Source: Chloracidobacterium thermophilum B
Lineage (GTDB): Bacteria > Acidobacteriota > Blastocatellia > Chloracidobacteriales > Chloracidobacteriaceae
DNA length: 64,000 nucleotides
Reading direction: 5' to 3'
Assembly (NCBI RefSeq): GCF_000226295.1
Contig: NC_016024.1
Span: forward strand, 2,215,501 to 2,279,500
In this document: positions 8,096 through 17,407 of the stretch, piece after piece
Position numbering within the stretch: position 1 is the first letter of the stretch
Layout: the number at the start of each line of letters is the position of its first letter
Notes under the pieces: generated by a model
Told to the model about the DNA's origin: nothing
The model's input: the letters and a program-made list of their open reading frames with translations, nothing else
Databases searched by the model: none
Program-made: the position numbers and the translations under genes

Positions 8096-9922
8096 ATGTC
8101 TCTGGCTGAAAAACTGTCCAGTCTGCCCACCGGTCCGGGCTGCTACCTGCACAAGGACGCCCACGGGACGGTCATTTACGTCGGCAAGGCCAAAAACCTG
8201 CGCCACCGCGTGCGCAGCTACTTTCAATCCAGCCGCCACCACGATCCCAAAACCCAGGCCCTTGTGGCGCACATTGCCGATGTCGAGTTCATCGTCACCG
8301 ATACGGAAGTCGAGGCGCTGGTGCTCGAAAGCAACCTCATCAAGCAGTACAAGCCGCGCTACAACGTCCTGCTCAAGGATGACAAGCAGTATCCGCACCT
8401 CAAGCTGACGCTCAACGAACCGTTCCCACGGGTCATCAAGACGCGGCGCGTACTCAATGACGGGGCGCTGTACCACGGCCCGTACCTGCCGGCTTCGCTG
8501 GCGCACCAGACGCTCCGGCTTGTCAACCAGATGTTTCAGCTCCGCACCTGCGACATCGAGATTGACGGCAAGCGCGACCGCCCCTGCCTCGAATACCACA
8601 TCAAACGCTGCCTCGGCCCCTGCGTCCGGGAGTTGTGCGGCCCGGCGGAATATGCGGAAGCCGTCCGGGACGTGAAGCTGTTTTTCGAGGGCAAAAACAA
8701 GCAACTCGTCGCTGAGTTGCAGGCCCGGATGGAACGGGCGGCCGAAGAACTGCGCTTCGAGCAGGCCGCCCGCTACCGCGATCAGCTTCGCCTCATCGAG
8801 CGGCTCGGTGAAACCCAGAAAATGATGCTCAAGGACGCTGCCGACGTGGACATTTTCGGCTACCACCGCGACGGCGCGCGGCTGGCTCTCCAGCTTTTCA
8901 CCATGCGCGAGGGCCGCATCATCGGACGGCGCGAGTTTTTCTGGGAAGACCTCCCGCCCGGCGACGACTTCGACCCGGCCGCCTTTCTGGGCGAGGCGCT
9001 GACCCAATACTACGCCTTGGGCAACTACGTGCCCCACGAAGTCCATGCCCCGCACGACTTTGCTGACCGGGACGTACTGGAAGCCTTCCTGTCGGCGCGG
9101 CGCAGCGCCAAAGTGCGCATCCTGACGCCCCAGCGCGGGCAGAAGCGCGAACTCATCGAACTCGTTGAGCGCAATGCGCGCGTGGCCTTCGACCAGCGTT
9201 TTCGGACGCTCAAACCCGACATGGCCGATGTCCTCGACGAACTGACCGACCTGCTGGCGCTGCCCCGCTTCCCGGCGCGCATCGAGTGTTTCGACATTTC
9301 CCACATCCAGGGCGCGGAGGCCGTCGCCTCCCTGGTCGTGTTTGAAAACGGGCAGCCGGCCAAGGATGAGTACCGGAAGTTTCGGATCAAAACGGCCACC
9401 GGCGGCGACGATTTTGCCGCCATGCGCGAGGTCGTCGGACGGCGCTACGCCCGGCTGCTGCGGGAAGAAAAACACCTGCCCGATCTGGTCATTGTGGATG
9501 GCGGCAAGGGACAGCTCAGCGCGGCAGCGCAGGCGCTGCGGGAACTCGACCTGGAGGCCCTGCCGCTGGCCTCGATTGCCAAACGCGAGGAACTCATCTT
9601 CGTCAAAGGTCGGGAATCCGACCCGCTCCGGCTGGAGCGCCATTCACCCCTGCTGCATCTCATCCAGGCCATCCGGGATGAAGCCCACCGCTTCGCCGTC
9701 ACCTTCCACCGCCAGCGCCGCACACTGCGGGATTTCGATTCCGAACTGCTGGCCATTCCCGGCATCGGGCCGAAGCTCAAGAACCGCCTGCTGCGCAACC
9801 TTGGCAGTCTGGAAAACATCCGGCGCGCCAGCATCGCCGAACTGACCCCGTTCGTTGGTGTGCAGCGCGCCCGCGCCATCTGGCAGCACTTTCACCCGGA
9901 GACCCCGGCCGCTGACGCCTGA
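8096..9922 (+). CDS. uvrC: UvrABC system protein C (excinuclease subunit)
   Basis: 608 residues, the normal UvrC length. It makes both incisions around a lesion in nucleotide excision repair, working with UvrA and UvrB. Domains in order: GIY-YIG nuclease (about 12-95, with GPGCYL and VIYVGKAKNLRHRV), a Cys-rich segment (LEYHIKRCLGPCVRELC), a UVR helix pair that binds UvrB (about 203-238), the RNase H-like UvrC domain (about 380-540, with ECFDISHIQG and LVIVDGGKGQL) and tandem helix-hairpin-helix motifs (PGIGPKLKNRLL, about 560-605). All key motifs are present, so it should be active. It ends 16 bp from the convergent tamB. Confidence 0.97.
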   Translation: MSLAEKLSSLPTGPGCYLHKDAHGTVIYVGKAKNLRHRVRSYFQSSRHHDPKTQALVAHIADVEFIVTDTEVEALVLESNLIKQYKPRYNVLLKDDKQYPHLKLTLNEPFPRVIKTRRVLNDGALYHGPYLPASLAHQTLRLVNQMFQLRTCDIEIDGKRDRPCLEYHIKRCLGPCVRELCGPAEYAEAVRDVKLFFEGKNKQLVAELQARMERAAEELRFEQAARYRDQLRLIERLGETQKMMLKDAADVDIFGYHRDGARLALQLFTMREGRIIGRREFFWEDLPPGDDFDPAAFLGEALTQYYALGNYVPHEVHAPHDFADRDVLEAFLSARRSAKVRILTPQRGQKRELIELVERNARVAFDQRFRTLKPDMADVLDELTDLLALPRFPARIECFDISHIQGAEAVASLVVFENGQPAKDEYRKFRIKTATGGDDFAAMREVVGRRYARLLREEKHLPDLVIVDGGKGQLSAAAQALRELDLEALPLASIAKREELIFVKGRESDPLRLERHSPLLHLIQAIRDEAHRFAVTFHRQRRTLRDFDSELLAIPGIGPKLKNRLLRNLGSLENIRRASIAELTPFVGVQRARAIWQHFHPETPAADA

Positions 9923-9938
9923 TACCCTCCAAAGCAGG

Positions 9939-12900
9939 TCAGAACCGCTTGGTCACGCGCACGTCGAAGCCGAAGTTGCCGCGCTGGTCGCGGATGCCGA
10001 TGATGGACACGTTGTTGCGCAGACGGTACTCGATGAGGATGATCTGCTCTTCGGCCGTGGCCAGGTTCGTCGAAAAGGTCACGCTCAGGTCCTTCGTGAT
10101 GCGGCGTCCGACGGTCAGCCGCGCCGTGGGGTCGCCGCCGCGCCCCACCAGCAACGGGTCAATCTGAAACCGGTTGATGCCAAACAGCCGTCCGGTCTGC
10201 TCCTCGATGCGTTCTGTCAGCAGTTCGGAAAGCAGGGTGGTGGCGGCGCTCACGTTGGCCTGCTGGGCCGCCGTGGTCGTGTTGGCAATTTCCGGCGGCG
10301 GCAGGGTTCCGGTGGCCAGCAGGGACAGAATGCTCGACTGCGGCAGATTTGGCTCCGAACGCAGAATCGGCGTGAAGTTGTCGGCCGTGCCCGTCAGTCC
10401 GACGATGATCCGGTAGCCCTGAATTGTCGCCTCGGCCTGGATGTCATAAAACGTCGTGCCGGCCGGCCCTTCGGGAATCACGACCACGCCGCGTGTCACC
10501 TCAAAGCGGTCATTGCGAAATTCAAGCTGCCCGCGCGTGATCAGGACGCGGCCGGAAACATCCGGGTCATCTATCGAACCGCTCAGCCGCAACGACGCCG
10601 CGCCCACCACATCGGCAATGTTGTTCCGAATGAACAGTGTGTCCGGCGCTTCCACCCGGACATCGAGCGTCGTGAACGTCGCGCGCCGGGCGCGGGTCTG
10701 AAGGGAGCTGCCCACGCCGCCCAGGCCGATGAACTGCGTCCGTACGAGCGTGGCCAGATCGGTATTCGTCGTGTACTCGGCGCGTTTGATGCGCACCACG
10801 CCGCTCAGCACCTGAAGCGACCGGTTGCCCTGCAGCACCAGATCGCCATCGGCCAGCGAACGGATGTCACGCGGATACTTCACGCGCACGTTCTCGGCGC
10901 GCAGTCCGAACCGCCACCGGACATCGCTGAGGCGCTCGAAGATGGCCCCGCCGGTCACTTCGACCTTTCCGCCGCCGGCGTCGGCCGTCAGCGTCTCGAT
11001 CTGCGCCCGGTTGGCATTGAACAGAATGCGTCCGCCGCCGTTTTCGAGTGCCAGCGGCACATCGGTAATCCGCAGCCCAAAGTCGTCAATGTCGGTGTAG
11101 CCGGTCAGGCGCGGATTGAGGAGGCTGCCACCCAGGGTGGCCTTAATGGTCAGCTCGCCCCGCGAGGTGATGCGTTTCGAGAAGCCGCGCAGTAGCTTCA
11201 GGTCAACTTTTCCTTCGGCCGTGACGGTATCGCGGCCGCCGGTCAGCCCCAGTTTCCCGGCCAGCGCCAGTGAAGTCGTTTCGCCACGCTCATCCCGGAG
11301 ACGAAAGTTCCGAAACTCCAGCGCCCGGTCGCTGACGGAAAACTGAAGAGGGCCGTCGTTGACAATGACGTAGTTATCCTGCACCGCGCCAAGTTCGCCC
11401 AGCGGCACGACGAGCCGCAGCGCCGAAAAATCTCCGGTCAGGGCCAGCTTGCCGGTGGTGAAACCGCCTTCGTCGGTGACCGGGTCCACGGCATAGAGCG
11501 GTCCCGCAAGGCGCAGGCGGCCGGTGATCTCGCCGTTCAGATTTTGCGGCCCGACATCGAAAATGGACAGCACCGGAGCCAGCGGCGTCTGGTTGAAATC
11601 AAATTGGCTTTCGACCAGCAGGGCCAGTTCGCCGTCCGGGTCGAGGTACGTCACGGTCGCGTCCGCACGATAGGCAAAATCGCGGTACTGCGCCGTCAGC
11701 GTCAGCCGGGCTTTTTCCCCATCAGGATCACTGGCTGCGCTGAGCCGGACATCCCGGAACGTATCATTGCCAATGGTCAGCGTCTCACTCGTCGCCTTGA
11801 AGGCGAAATCCAGATGATTCGACAGCACCTGGCTCACGGTGGAACGCGAGCTGACATCGAACCGGATGACACCCGCCAGCGGCAGATCGGTCCGCCCGAA
11901 GGTCTGTGCCACGGCGGCGGCATCAAGGCCGTTGGATTGCAGCGCCACGTCGTAAGCGCCGGCCGACGGCTGGTAACGTCCCTGACCGCTGATGACACCG
12001 GCCGGAAAGCGGGCCACGAGGCCCTCCAGCACCCACTCGTCATCCCGCAAGGAAACGCGCGCCTCTCCACGGCGCAGTTCACCCAGCGGCGTTTTGGTCG
12101 AGGTCAGCGCCAGCGTTCCGTCGCCCCGTATCTGCTCGGCCGCTTTGAGCCAGTCACGTGACCCAAGACCGCCCGTGAGCGCTGCCAGGTTGGGCAGTCC
12201 GGTCAGGTTGAATTCGCCGTCGGCGCGTCCGCCCAGATCGGTCAGGCGGCCGCCGAGGGCGTTCGTCGCCGGAATGGTTTGCAGGATAGCGCCGAGGGAA
12301 GCCAGTTTGAGTTCGTATGCCTTGAGATTGACCTGAGTGGGCTGGCCTTCCGTCCAGCCGCCGTTGAAACCGGCAATAATACAGCCGCCGTCCGGCTGGA
12401 CGAGCGAAGCCTCGGTCAGGGTCACGGTCGTCGGCGACGCCTCGAACTTTACAGCCGCCCGGCCGATGCGTTGGTCGTTGACGTAAATTCCGCCCACGCT
12501 CGCTGTTCCGGTCAACGTCGGGGCTTTCAGGGAACCGGCGATGGTTCCGGTGACATCCCCGGCCCCGCGCAGCTCCAGCCGGGCGTCTTCGGTTTGGGTC
12601 GTCAGTGCAGGAATGTTGAAGCCAAGCCACTTGGCCAGCGTTTGTGCCTGGGCCAGTTCCGGGGTGTGGTAGTCGAGCGTGGCATTCACCTCCCGCGCCC
12701 GCCAGCCATAACGGCCGGAGACCGTCAGGACGCCTTCCCCGACACGGGCCACCAGGGATTCCACTTCGACGACGCCCGGCGTCAGGCCGGCGCGGACTTC
12801 GGCGGTCAGCGGCAGCGGGGCTGTTTCCGGGCTGCCTTCGGGCGGCACGGCCTCGCCGGTCAGTGTGGCCTGGACGCGCCCGCTGGCCCGCAGTGCCTCC

Positions 12901-14219
12901 AAGCCGGGCCAGGCGGCTTCCAGTTGCACGTTGCCGCGTCCGGTCAGGACGCGCGCTGGCAGGGGGGTCAAGCGGGCCACCTGCCCAACATCAAAGCCCG
13001 TGAGGGTGAACCTGGCCTGTGACCGCTCGCGGGTTTCGGCCGAATAGACCAGGCGCATTTGTCCCTGCAACCGGCCGCCCATGACCCGTGCCGTGGCCCC
13101 GGTGATGTCCACGGCCGTTGGAGAGACGGCGACGTGGGCAGACAGGCTATCCAGCGCATAGCCGGCAAAAGTGACCCGCCCGGCTTTGACATCGCCTTCG
13201 GCGCGGTTTGGAAAACGTCCGAAGGGTGTGTCGAGCACGTACTGGGCTGTCAGCCCGGAGACCGTCACCCCGGCCAGGCGTCCGGTCAGCGGTTCGAGGT
13301 TGCCTTCCAAGGCAATCTGTTCGGCGTCGCCAGCCACGCGGACGGGCATCTGCACCCGTCCCGTCAGAGGCAGTCCAGCGAGCAATGTCTGGCTGGTGGC
13401 GGCAAGATCGAGCGTCACATAGGCATTGCCTTCGTAGCGCGGTACGTTATCGGGCCAGCGCACGCGGCCGGCTGCCGTCACTTCGCCGAGCGGCGTTGTG
13501 AGCACCAGTGTTTCAATCTCAGCGGCCTCTTTTGTGACCGTTCCCGTCAGGCGCAGCCGCGCTTCGTTGAGCGTCCGCTGGCGGCCGTCACCGGCTGTCA
13601 CCGTGACCGCTGCTGCATCGAAGCTGGTCTCGACGCGCAGGGTGTGTTTGTCGAGTGTGCGCCCAAACAGCGCAAAGTGGTCAATCTGCCCATCCACGCC
13701 ATAGGTCGCAGCGGCAACCTGCACCGTACCGTCCCGGATGACGATGCGGCTCCCCTCAAGCACCTCATCCACCAGTGGCTCATCTGCTTCGGCCGGCAGC
13801 GTCCGGCGGCGTTCCGGCAGGCGGATGCGCGCCAGGTTGATGCCCCGGTCATCGAAGGTCAGGTTGAGCGCCGGGCGGTCAAGGGTCAGGTGACGCAGGG
13901 AAAAAGCCTGCCGCCAGAGGCTTTCGACGTTGATTTCCGCCGTCAGGCGGTCAGCGGTGAAAAATGGCTGGGCGTCACCCGGCAGGAAGCAGGCAATCCG
14001 CCCGGCTTCCGCCGAGGTCGAAAACAGATGCACCCGCAGATCGCCGATTTCCGCCCGCACGTCCGTCTGGCGTTCGAGTTCGGCAATGAGTTTGCGCCGT
14101 ACGAAGTCGTCCAGCCCACCCTGAACCAGCCAGACGACGCCAGCGCTGAGCAGTCCCGTGACGACGAGCGCCAGCACCAGAAAAGCCATCCGCCAGCGTT
14201 GTCCACGTGTCACAGCCAT
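9939..14219 (-). CDS. tamB: TamB-like translocation and assembly module protein (DUF490)
   Basis: 1426 residues from the ATG at 14219; this places the single N-terminal membrane helix (AFLVLALVVTGLLSAGVVWL) at residues 12-31. The frame is open back to 14294 but the extra 25 residues carry no signal. The body is a long chain of beta-rich AsmA/TamB-type repeats (GRVRWPDNVPRYEGNAYVTL and similar), ending in the DUF490 C-terminal domain (GRVLITRGQLEFRN, LTVGRRITKDLSVTFST) and a terminal Phe as in outer-membrane-associated proteins. Family members bridge inner and outer membranes for lipid transport or autotransporter assembly. Its presence supports a diderm host. No tamA is adjacent. Confidence 0.9.
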   Translation of the reverse strand: MAVTRGQRWRMAFLVLALVVTGLLSAGVVWLVQGGLDDFVRRKLIAELERQTDVRAEIGDLRVHLFSTSAEAGRIACFLPGDAQPFFTADRLTAEINVESLWRQAFSLRHLTLDRPALNLTFDDRGINLARIRLPERRRTLPAEADEPLVDEVLEGSRIVIRDGTVQVAAATYGVDGQIDHFALFGRTLDKHTLRVETSFDAAAVTVTAGDGRQRTLNEARLRLTGTVTKEAAEIETLVLTTPLGEVTAAGRVRWPDNVPRYEGNAYVTLDLAATSQTLLAGLPLTGRVQMPVRVAGDAEQIALEGNLEPLTGRLAGVTVSGLTAQYVLDTPFGRFPNRAEGDVKAGRVTFAGYALDSLSAHVAVSPTAVDITGATARVMGGRLQGQMRLVYSAETRERSQARFTLTGFDVGQVARLTPLPARVLTGRGNVQLEAAWPGLEALRASGRVQATLTGEAVPPEGSPETAPLPLTAEVRAGLTPGVVEVESLVARVGEGVLTVSGRYGWRAREVNATLDYHTPELAQAQTLAKWLGFNIPALTTQTEDARLELRGAGDVTGTIAGSLKAPTLTGTASVGGIYVNDQRIGRAAVKFEASPTTVTLTEASLVQPDGGCIIAGFNGGWTEGQPTQVNLKAYELKLASLGAILQTIPATNALGGRLTDLGGRADGEFNLTGLPNLAALTGGLGSRDWLKAAEQIRGDGTLALTSTKTPLGELRRGEARVSLRDDEWVLEGLVARFPAGVISGQGRYQPSAGAYDVALQSNGLDAAAVAQTFGRTDLPLAGVIRFDVSSRSTVSQVLSNHLDFAFKATSETLTIGNDTFRDVRLSAASDPDGEKARLTLTAQYRDFAYRADATVTYLDPDGELALLVESQFDFNQTPLAPVLSIFDVGPQNLNGEITGRLRLAGPLYAVDPVTDEGGFTTGKLALTGDFSALRLVVPLGELGAVQDNYVIVNDGPLQFSVSDRALEFRNFRLRDERGETTSLALAGKLGLTGGRDTVTAEGKVDLKLLRGFSKRITSRGELTIKATLGGSLLNPRLTGYTDIDDFGLRITDVPLALENGGGRILFNANRAQIETLTADAGGGKVEVTGGAIFERLSDVRWRFGLRAENVRVKYPRDIRSLADGDLVLQGNRSLQVLSGVVRIKRAEYTTNTDLATLVRTQFIGLGGVGSSLQTRARRATFTTLDVRVEAPDTLFIRNNIADVVGAASLRLSGSIDDPDVSGRVLITRGQLEFRNDRFEVTRGVVVIPEGPAGTTFYDIQAEATIQGYRIIVGLTGTADNFTPILRSEPNLPQSSILSLLATGTLPPPEIANTTTAAQQANVSAATTLLSELLTERIEEQTGRLFGINRFQIDPLLVGRGGDPTARLTVGRRITKDLSVTFSTNLATAEEQIILIEYRLRNNVSIIGIRDQRGNFGFDVRVTKRF

Positions 14220-14520
14220 GTTGCAGTGCTCACACAGGGGAATTTTGGGGGACCCGCACGAACCCGCCGCAGGCAGCTTAGCACGCCGGTTCATCCGCCC
14301 GGTTTCCGAAAGATAACGCCAGGGACTGTCCTGTTGCCCCTGCCGGACGTATCCCCGGTATTTCCGGTCAGCTACTTTACGCGCGAATCTTATGCGCCAA
14401 TCTTACGGATGACGTGCGGCGGAGCAGCGGATATAGTCGTGGGCACTTTATCTGTATTCAGTTCACGATCTTTGTCTGACCCTTTTCTCTGGTTATGCCG
14501 TATATCGAGGAGAACATCCT
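14220..14520. other. 301-bp divergent intergenic region with a 12-bp direct repeat
   Basis: This gap separates tamB from the sigma-factor gene and must hold both promoters. Two 12-bp copies, GCGCGAATCTTA (14381-14392) and GCGCCAATCTTA (14394-14405), differ at one base and are spaced by 13 bp, about 115-140 bp before the sigma start. They could be regulator half-sites. A GAGGAG ribosome-binding site precedes the GTG at 14521. No RNA gene or clear sigma70 promoter was seen. Confidence 0.5.
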
Positions 14521-15123
14521 GTGTCACCGCCGGATTCCCCACATCGTCATCTGCTTGAGTTGATTCGTCGGATCGCCGCGGGAGACCAGGCTGCCCTGGG
14601 AGAGTTTTATGACCTTACATCCCGACAGGTCTTTGGCGTGGCCAGACAGGTTTTACACAACGACAGTGATGCCGAGGAAGTGACCATGGCCGTCTATCTG
14701 GAAGTCTGGCGCCGCGCCAAAGATTATGACATCCAGCGTGGACGCCCCATGACCTGGCTCCTGATGATGGCTCGCAGCCGGGCCATTGACGCCCTACGGA
14801 TGCAGCGGCCGGGCCGGCAGCTCCCGATGGAGTCCGTCACCAACGAGAATTATCCTGCCTCATTGGAATCTCCAAACACGGTGCAGGACGTGGAACAATC
14901 CCTCCTTGCAATACAGCGGGGAGACCTGGTGCACAAGGCACTCCAGAACCTCTCGCCTGACCAACGACAAGTCATTGAGCTGACATTTTTCCTCGGCTTG
15001 ACCAATCAGGAGATTGCCGACCGCCTGGCAATTCCACTGGGAACAGTCAAAGGACGCCTGCGCCTGGCACTTCAGCATCTGCGGCGCTGGTTGGGTCCGG
15101 CGATGAAGAAAGGTTGGTTATGA
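14521..15123 (+). CDS. ECF-type RNA polymerase sigma factor
   Basis: 200 residues starting at GTG with GAGGAG eight bases upstream. Region 2 spans about residues 14-95 (GDQAALGEFYDLTSRQVFGV, then DSDAEEVTMAVYLEVWRR and the -10-recognition helix with PMTWLLMMARSRAIDALR). Region 4 is at about 138-195 (LSPDQRQVIELTFFLGLTNQ and IPLGTVKGRLRLALQHLRR). There is no region 1 or 3, so it is an extracytoplasmic-function type. It overlaps the downstream anti-sigma gene by four bases (ATGA), the usual layout for stoichiometric control. The cupin partner suggests the SigE/ChrR class that answers singlet oxygen or peroxides in other bacteria; the actual signal here is inferred. Confidence 0.92.
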   Translation: MSPPDSPHRHLLELIRRIAAGDQAALGEFYDLTSRQVFGVARQVLHNDSDAEEVTMAVYLEVWRRAKDYDIQRGRPMTWLLMMARSRAIDALRMQRPGRQLPMESVTNENYPASLESPNTVQDVEQSLLAIQRGDLVHKALQNLSPDQRQVIELTFFLGLTNQEIADRLAIPLGTVKGRLRLALQHLRRWLGPAMKKGWL

Positions 15124-15740
15124 CAAACAATAGCTGGTCCGAGGAAGAGCAACCGTGGGAAACGCTTCTGGGTTATCTCCTCGAAACACTCGACGCAGAT
15201 GAACGTCGGGCGATTGAAAACCACCTGGTAGATAACCCTTGGCTGCGCACCGAAGGGTTGGAAACGATGCGCCAACTGGCCACGCAGATTCTTGAAAGCT
15301 GTGCCGCCGAGCCACCGGCGAAGCTCCGCGCGCGGCTGATGTCCACCATTGGTCAGCCCTCCACCATACCCCCCTCTCCACCCGAAGCCATTCCCTATTC
15401 GACGCTTTCGCGGGCGCGCGATGGCGCGTGGATCCCCTGGCAGCCGGGGTGGATGACCCGGCTGCTTTATCACAACCTGGCCGAAGACCTCATTGTGACC
15501 TTGGTTCGCGCCGAGCCGGGCGCGTCACTTCCACCACATCGCCACCAAATCGCTGAGGAAGTCTTCGTTCTGGAAGGCGATTTGACCGTGGGTGAAGAAC
15601 GCCTTGGACCCGGAGATTACATTCGGTCGGAAGCCGGCACGACCCATACCCACAACTTCACGACCACCGGCTGCACGATTCTGGTTCGCCGTTCCCTGAG
15701 CGAATGCCAAGCTGAATATCCAGGCAAAGGCGCAGAATAA
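15120..15740 (+). CDS. cupin-domain anti-sigma factor (ChrR-like)
   Basis: 206 residues from the ATG overlapping the sigma stop; the TTG at 15114 is an alternative. Residues 1-75 form a helical anti-sigma domain (WETLLGYLLETLDADERRAI), but the His-Cys-Cys zinc cluster of classic ZAS domains is absent. Residues about 100-195 are a cupin fold with the metal-binding set HRH (in PPHRHQIAEEVFVLEG), Glu and a later His in GTTHTHN. It should bind the preceding sigma factor and release it on a signal sensed by the cupin. A Pro-rich linker joins the halves. Followed by a perfect terminator-like hairpin. Confidence 0.85.
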   Translation: MTNNSWSEEEQPWETLLGYLLETLDADERRAIENHLVDNPWLRTEGLETMRQLATQILESCAAEPPAKLRARLMSTIGQPSTIPPSPPEAIPYSTLSRARDGAWIPWQPGWMTRLLYHNLAEDLIVTLVRAEPGASLPPHRHQIAEEVFVLEGDLTVGEERLGPGDYIRSEAGTTHTHNFTTTGCTILVRRSLSECQAEYPGKGAE

Positions 15741-15772
15741 AGCGCACCCGACCGGCATCGGTCGGGTGCGCT
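15741..15772. terminator. bidirectional terminator between anti-sigma gene and nuoB
   Basis: A perfect 14-bp GC-rich stem (15741-15754 with 15759-15772) around the loop GCAT begins right after the anti-sigma stop codon and 28 bp from the nuoB stop. The U-tract is weak on both strands, but the place between convergent genes fits a shared terminator. Confidence 0.75.
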
Positions 15773-15799
15773 TCAGGGGAATATCTGGCAGGCGTGACC

Positions 15800-16321
15800 C
15801 TAAGCGGCGGCGGATTTTTCCGGCTCGATGATTTCGTTCCCGCGCCCAAACAGGAAGCGCGTCGGGTGCTCCCGCATGATCTTGTCCTGCAGGCGCATCA
15901 GCCCGTAGAGCAGGGCTTCCGGGCGCGGCGGACAACCTGGCACATAGACATCCACCGGAATGATCCGGTCCACACCCTGCAGGGTTGAGTAGGTGTTGAA
16001 CGGCCCGCCGACATTGGAGCACGACCCCATCGAAATGACCCACTTCGGGTCGGGCATCTGCTCATAGACGCGGCGCACCACCGGGGCCATTTTGAGCGTA
16101 ACCGTGCCGGCCACAATGATGAGGTCAGCCTGCCGCGGACTGGGACGGAAGACCCCGGCGCCAAAACGGTCCAGGTCAAAGCGGGAAGCCCCGGTAGCCA
16201 TCATTTCAATGGCACAGCAGGCCAAACCAAAGGTCATCGGCCAGAGTGCCGACTTGCGCGCCCAGTTGAAAATGTAATCCACCGACGACAACACCAAACC
16301 CGGAGCTTCTTCACGCACCAT
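15800..16321 (-). CDS. nuoB: NADH-quinone oxidoreductase subunit B
   Basis: 173 residues from the ATG at 16321, which has AAAGGTGG eight bases upstream; a GTG at 16333 is possible. NuoB carries the N2 [4Fe-4S] cluster, the last cluster before quinone in respiratory complex I. The ligands are visible: the adjacent Cys pair in [11 protein letters not shown], the Cys of [11 protein letters not shown] and the Cys of [15 protein letters not shown]. Length is normal. nuoA lies 79 bp upstream on the same strand; no nuoC follows, because the next gene is the convergent anti-sigma gene, so the rest of complex I must be coded elsewhere. Confidence 0.96.
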   Translation of the reverse strand: MVREEAPGLVLSSVDYIFNWARKSALWPMTFGLACCAIEMMATGASRFDLDRFGAGVFRPSPRQADLIIVAGTVTLKMAPVVRRVYEQMPDPKWVISMGSCSNVGGPFNTYSTLQGVDRIIPVDVYVPGCPPRPEALLYGLMRLQDKIMREHPTRFLFGRGNEIIEPEKSAAA

Positions 16322-16400
16322 GGTCTTCACCACCTTTCACGAATGCCAGAGCAGCCTGATGCCGGAGGAATTTCCAGCGCGCAGGGCAACCGGGCCACCT

Positions 16401-16817
16401 TTACGCCCAGTCCAGCGCCCCCTTGCGCCAGGCATAGTAGTAGCCAACCACCAGGATGCCGATAAAAATGAACGCTTCGATGAGTCCGAACAGGGCGAGC
16501 TGATCGAAAATCACCGCCCACGGAAAGAGGAAAATGGTCTCCACGTCAAAGATGAGAAACAGCATGGCGATGACGTAGTACCGCACCGAGATGCGTTCCC
16601 GCGCGTCGCTGACCGGATCAACGCCACACTCATAGGGCATCATCTTTTCGGGCGTCATGACCGTCCGGCGGATAAACCGTCCAACGGTCAGGGCCCCAAC
16701 CGGAATCGCCAGCGCAATGGCAAAGAGAAGCGCAATCGGAATGTAGCCCATGATGGGGCCGCGTACCGGCATTTCTGTGGCAGCTTGTTGCAGGAGCAAG
16801 AACACCGTGGAAATCAT
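16401..16817 (-). CDS. nuoA: NADH-quinone oxidoreductase subunit A
   Basis: 138 residues with three membrane helices (about 22-42, 80-100 and 105-128), the NuoA topology. The diagnostic loop MMPYECGVDPVSDARERISV with its conserved Glu-Cys-Gly, followed by RYYVIAMLFLIFDVETIFLF, lies between helices 1 and 2. It is a membrane subunit at the junction of the peripheral and membrane arms of complex I. It precedes nuoB on the same strand. The start at 16817 gives an N-terminus slightly longer than usual; the in-frame ATG coding MGYIPIAL is an alternative. Confidence 0.95.
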   Translation of the reverse strand: MISTVFLLLQQAATEMPVRGPIMGYIPIALLFAIALAIPVGALTVGRFIRRTVMTPEKMMPYECGVDPVSDARERISVRYYVIAMLFLIFDVETIFLFPWAVIFDQLALFGLIEAFIFIGILVVGYYYAWRKGALDWA

Positions 16818-16935
16818 AGCGGGCAGACCATGGGCGATGCGCGGATGACTTTCCGTAACCCAGCATACGCTGGACGGCTGTCACCCGGCGATTGTTCCGG
16901 CGGTTGACCGGTTTCGCAGCCGTGAAGTGTGGATG

Positions 16936-17388
16936 TTATTCGGCCGGCGGCGTCGGTGTGGACTCGCCGGACGCAGCCTCCGAACCAGGCGCGGTCGCAG
17001 GCGGTGCGGCCGCCGCTGCTGCGGCTTCCTTGTTGAGCTGCCGGGTGTCCAGTTCGCGGATGCGCGCCGCCTTGCCACGCAGCTTGCGCAGGTAGTACAG
17101 CTTGGCCCGCCGCACGCGCCCGCGCCGCACGACTTCGATTTTGTCAATGCTCGGCGAATGCAGCGGAAAGATACGCTCCACCCCGATGCCAAAGCTGATC
17201 TTGCGCACGGTGAAGGTCTCCCGGACTCCCCCGTGCTTGCGGGCAATGACAACGCCTTCAAACACCTGAATCCGCTCTTTCTCACCTTCCTTGATCTTGA
17301 CGTGGACGCGCACAGTATCGCCGGGAATGAAATCGGGATGCTCCCGCAAATAAGACTGCTCGATGGCCTGTAGTTCCGGCTTGATCAT
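16936..17388 (-). CDS. rplS: 50S ribosomal protein L19
   Basis: 150 residues. Residues 1-118 match L19 ([54 protein letters not shown]). L19 sits at the interface of the 50S and 30S subunits. The family is usually about 115-120 residues; here there is an extra tail of about 30 Ala/Pro/Glu-rich residues with low complexity and no known job. It is the last gene of the ffh-rpsP-khpA-rimM-trmD-rplS block, 19 bp after trmD. Confidence 0.97.
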   Translation of the reverse strand: MIKPELQAIEQSYLREHPDFIPGDTVRVHVKIKEGEKERIQVFEGVVIARKHGGVRETFTVRKISFGIGVERIFPLHSPSIDKIEVVRRGRVRRAKLYYLRKLRGKAARIRELDTRQLNKEAAAAAAAPPATAPGSEAASGESTPTPPAE

Positions 17389-17407
17389 GGCTTCCGTTCC
17401 TCTCGCA

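Noticed and set aside
7796-9643. Long open frame of 615 codons antisense to uvrC
   Set aside because: It exactly shadows the conserved uvrC frame; GC-rich codon use makes such mirror frames common, and the translated product has no domain or start signal.
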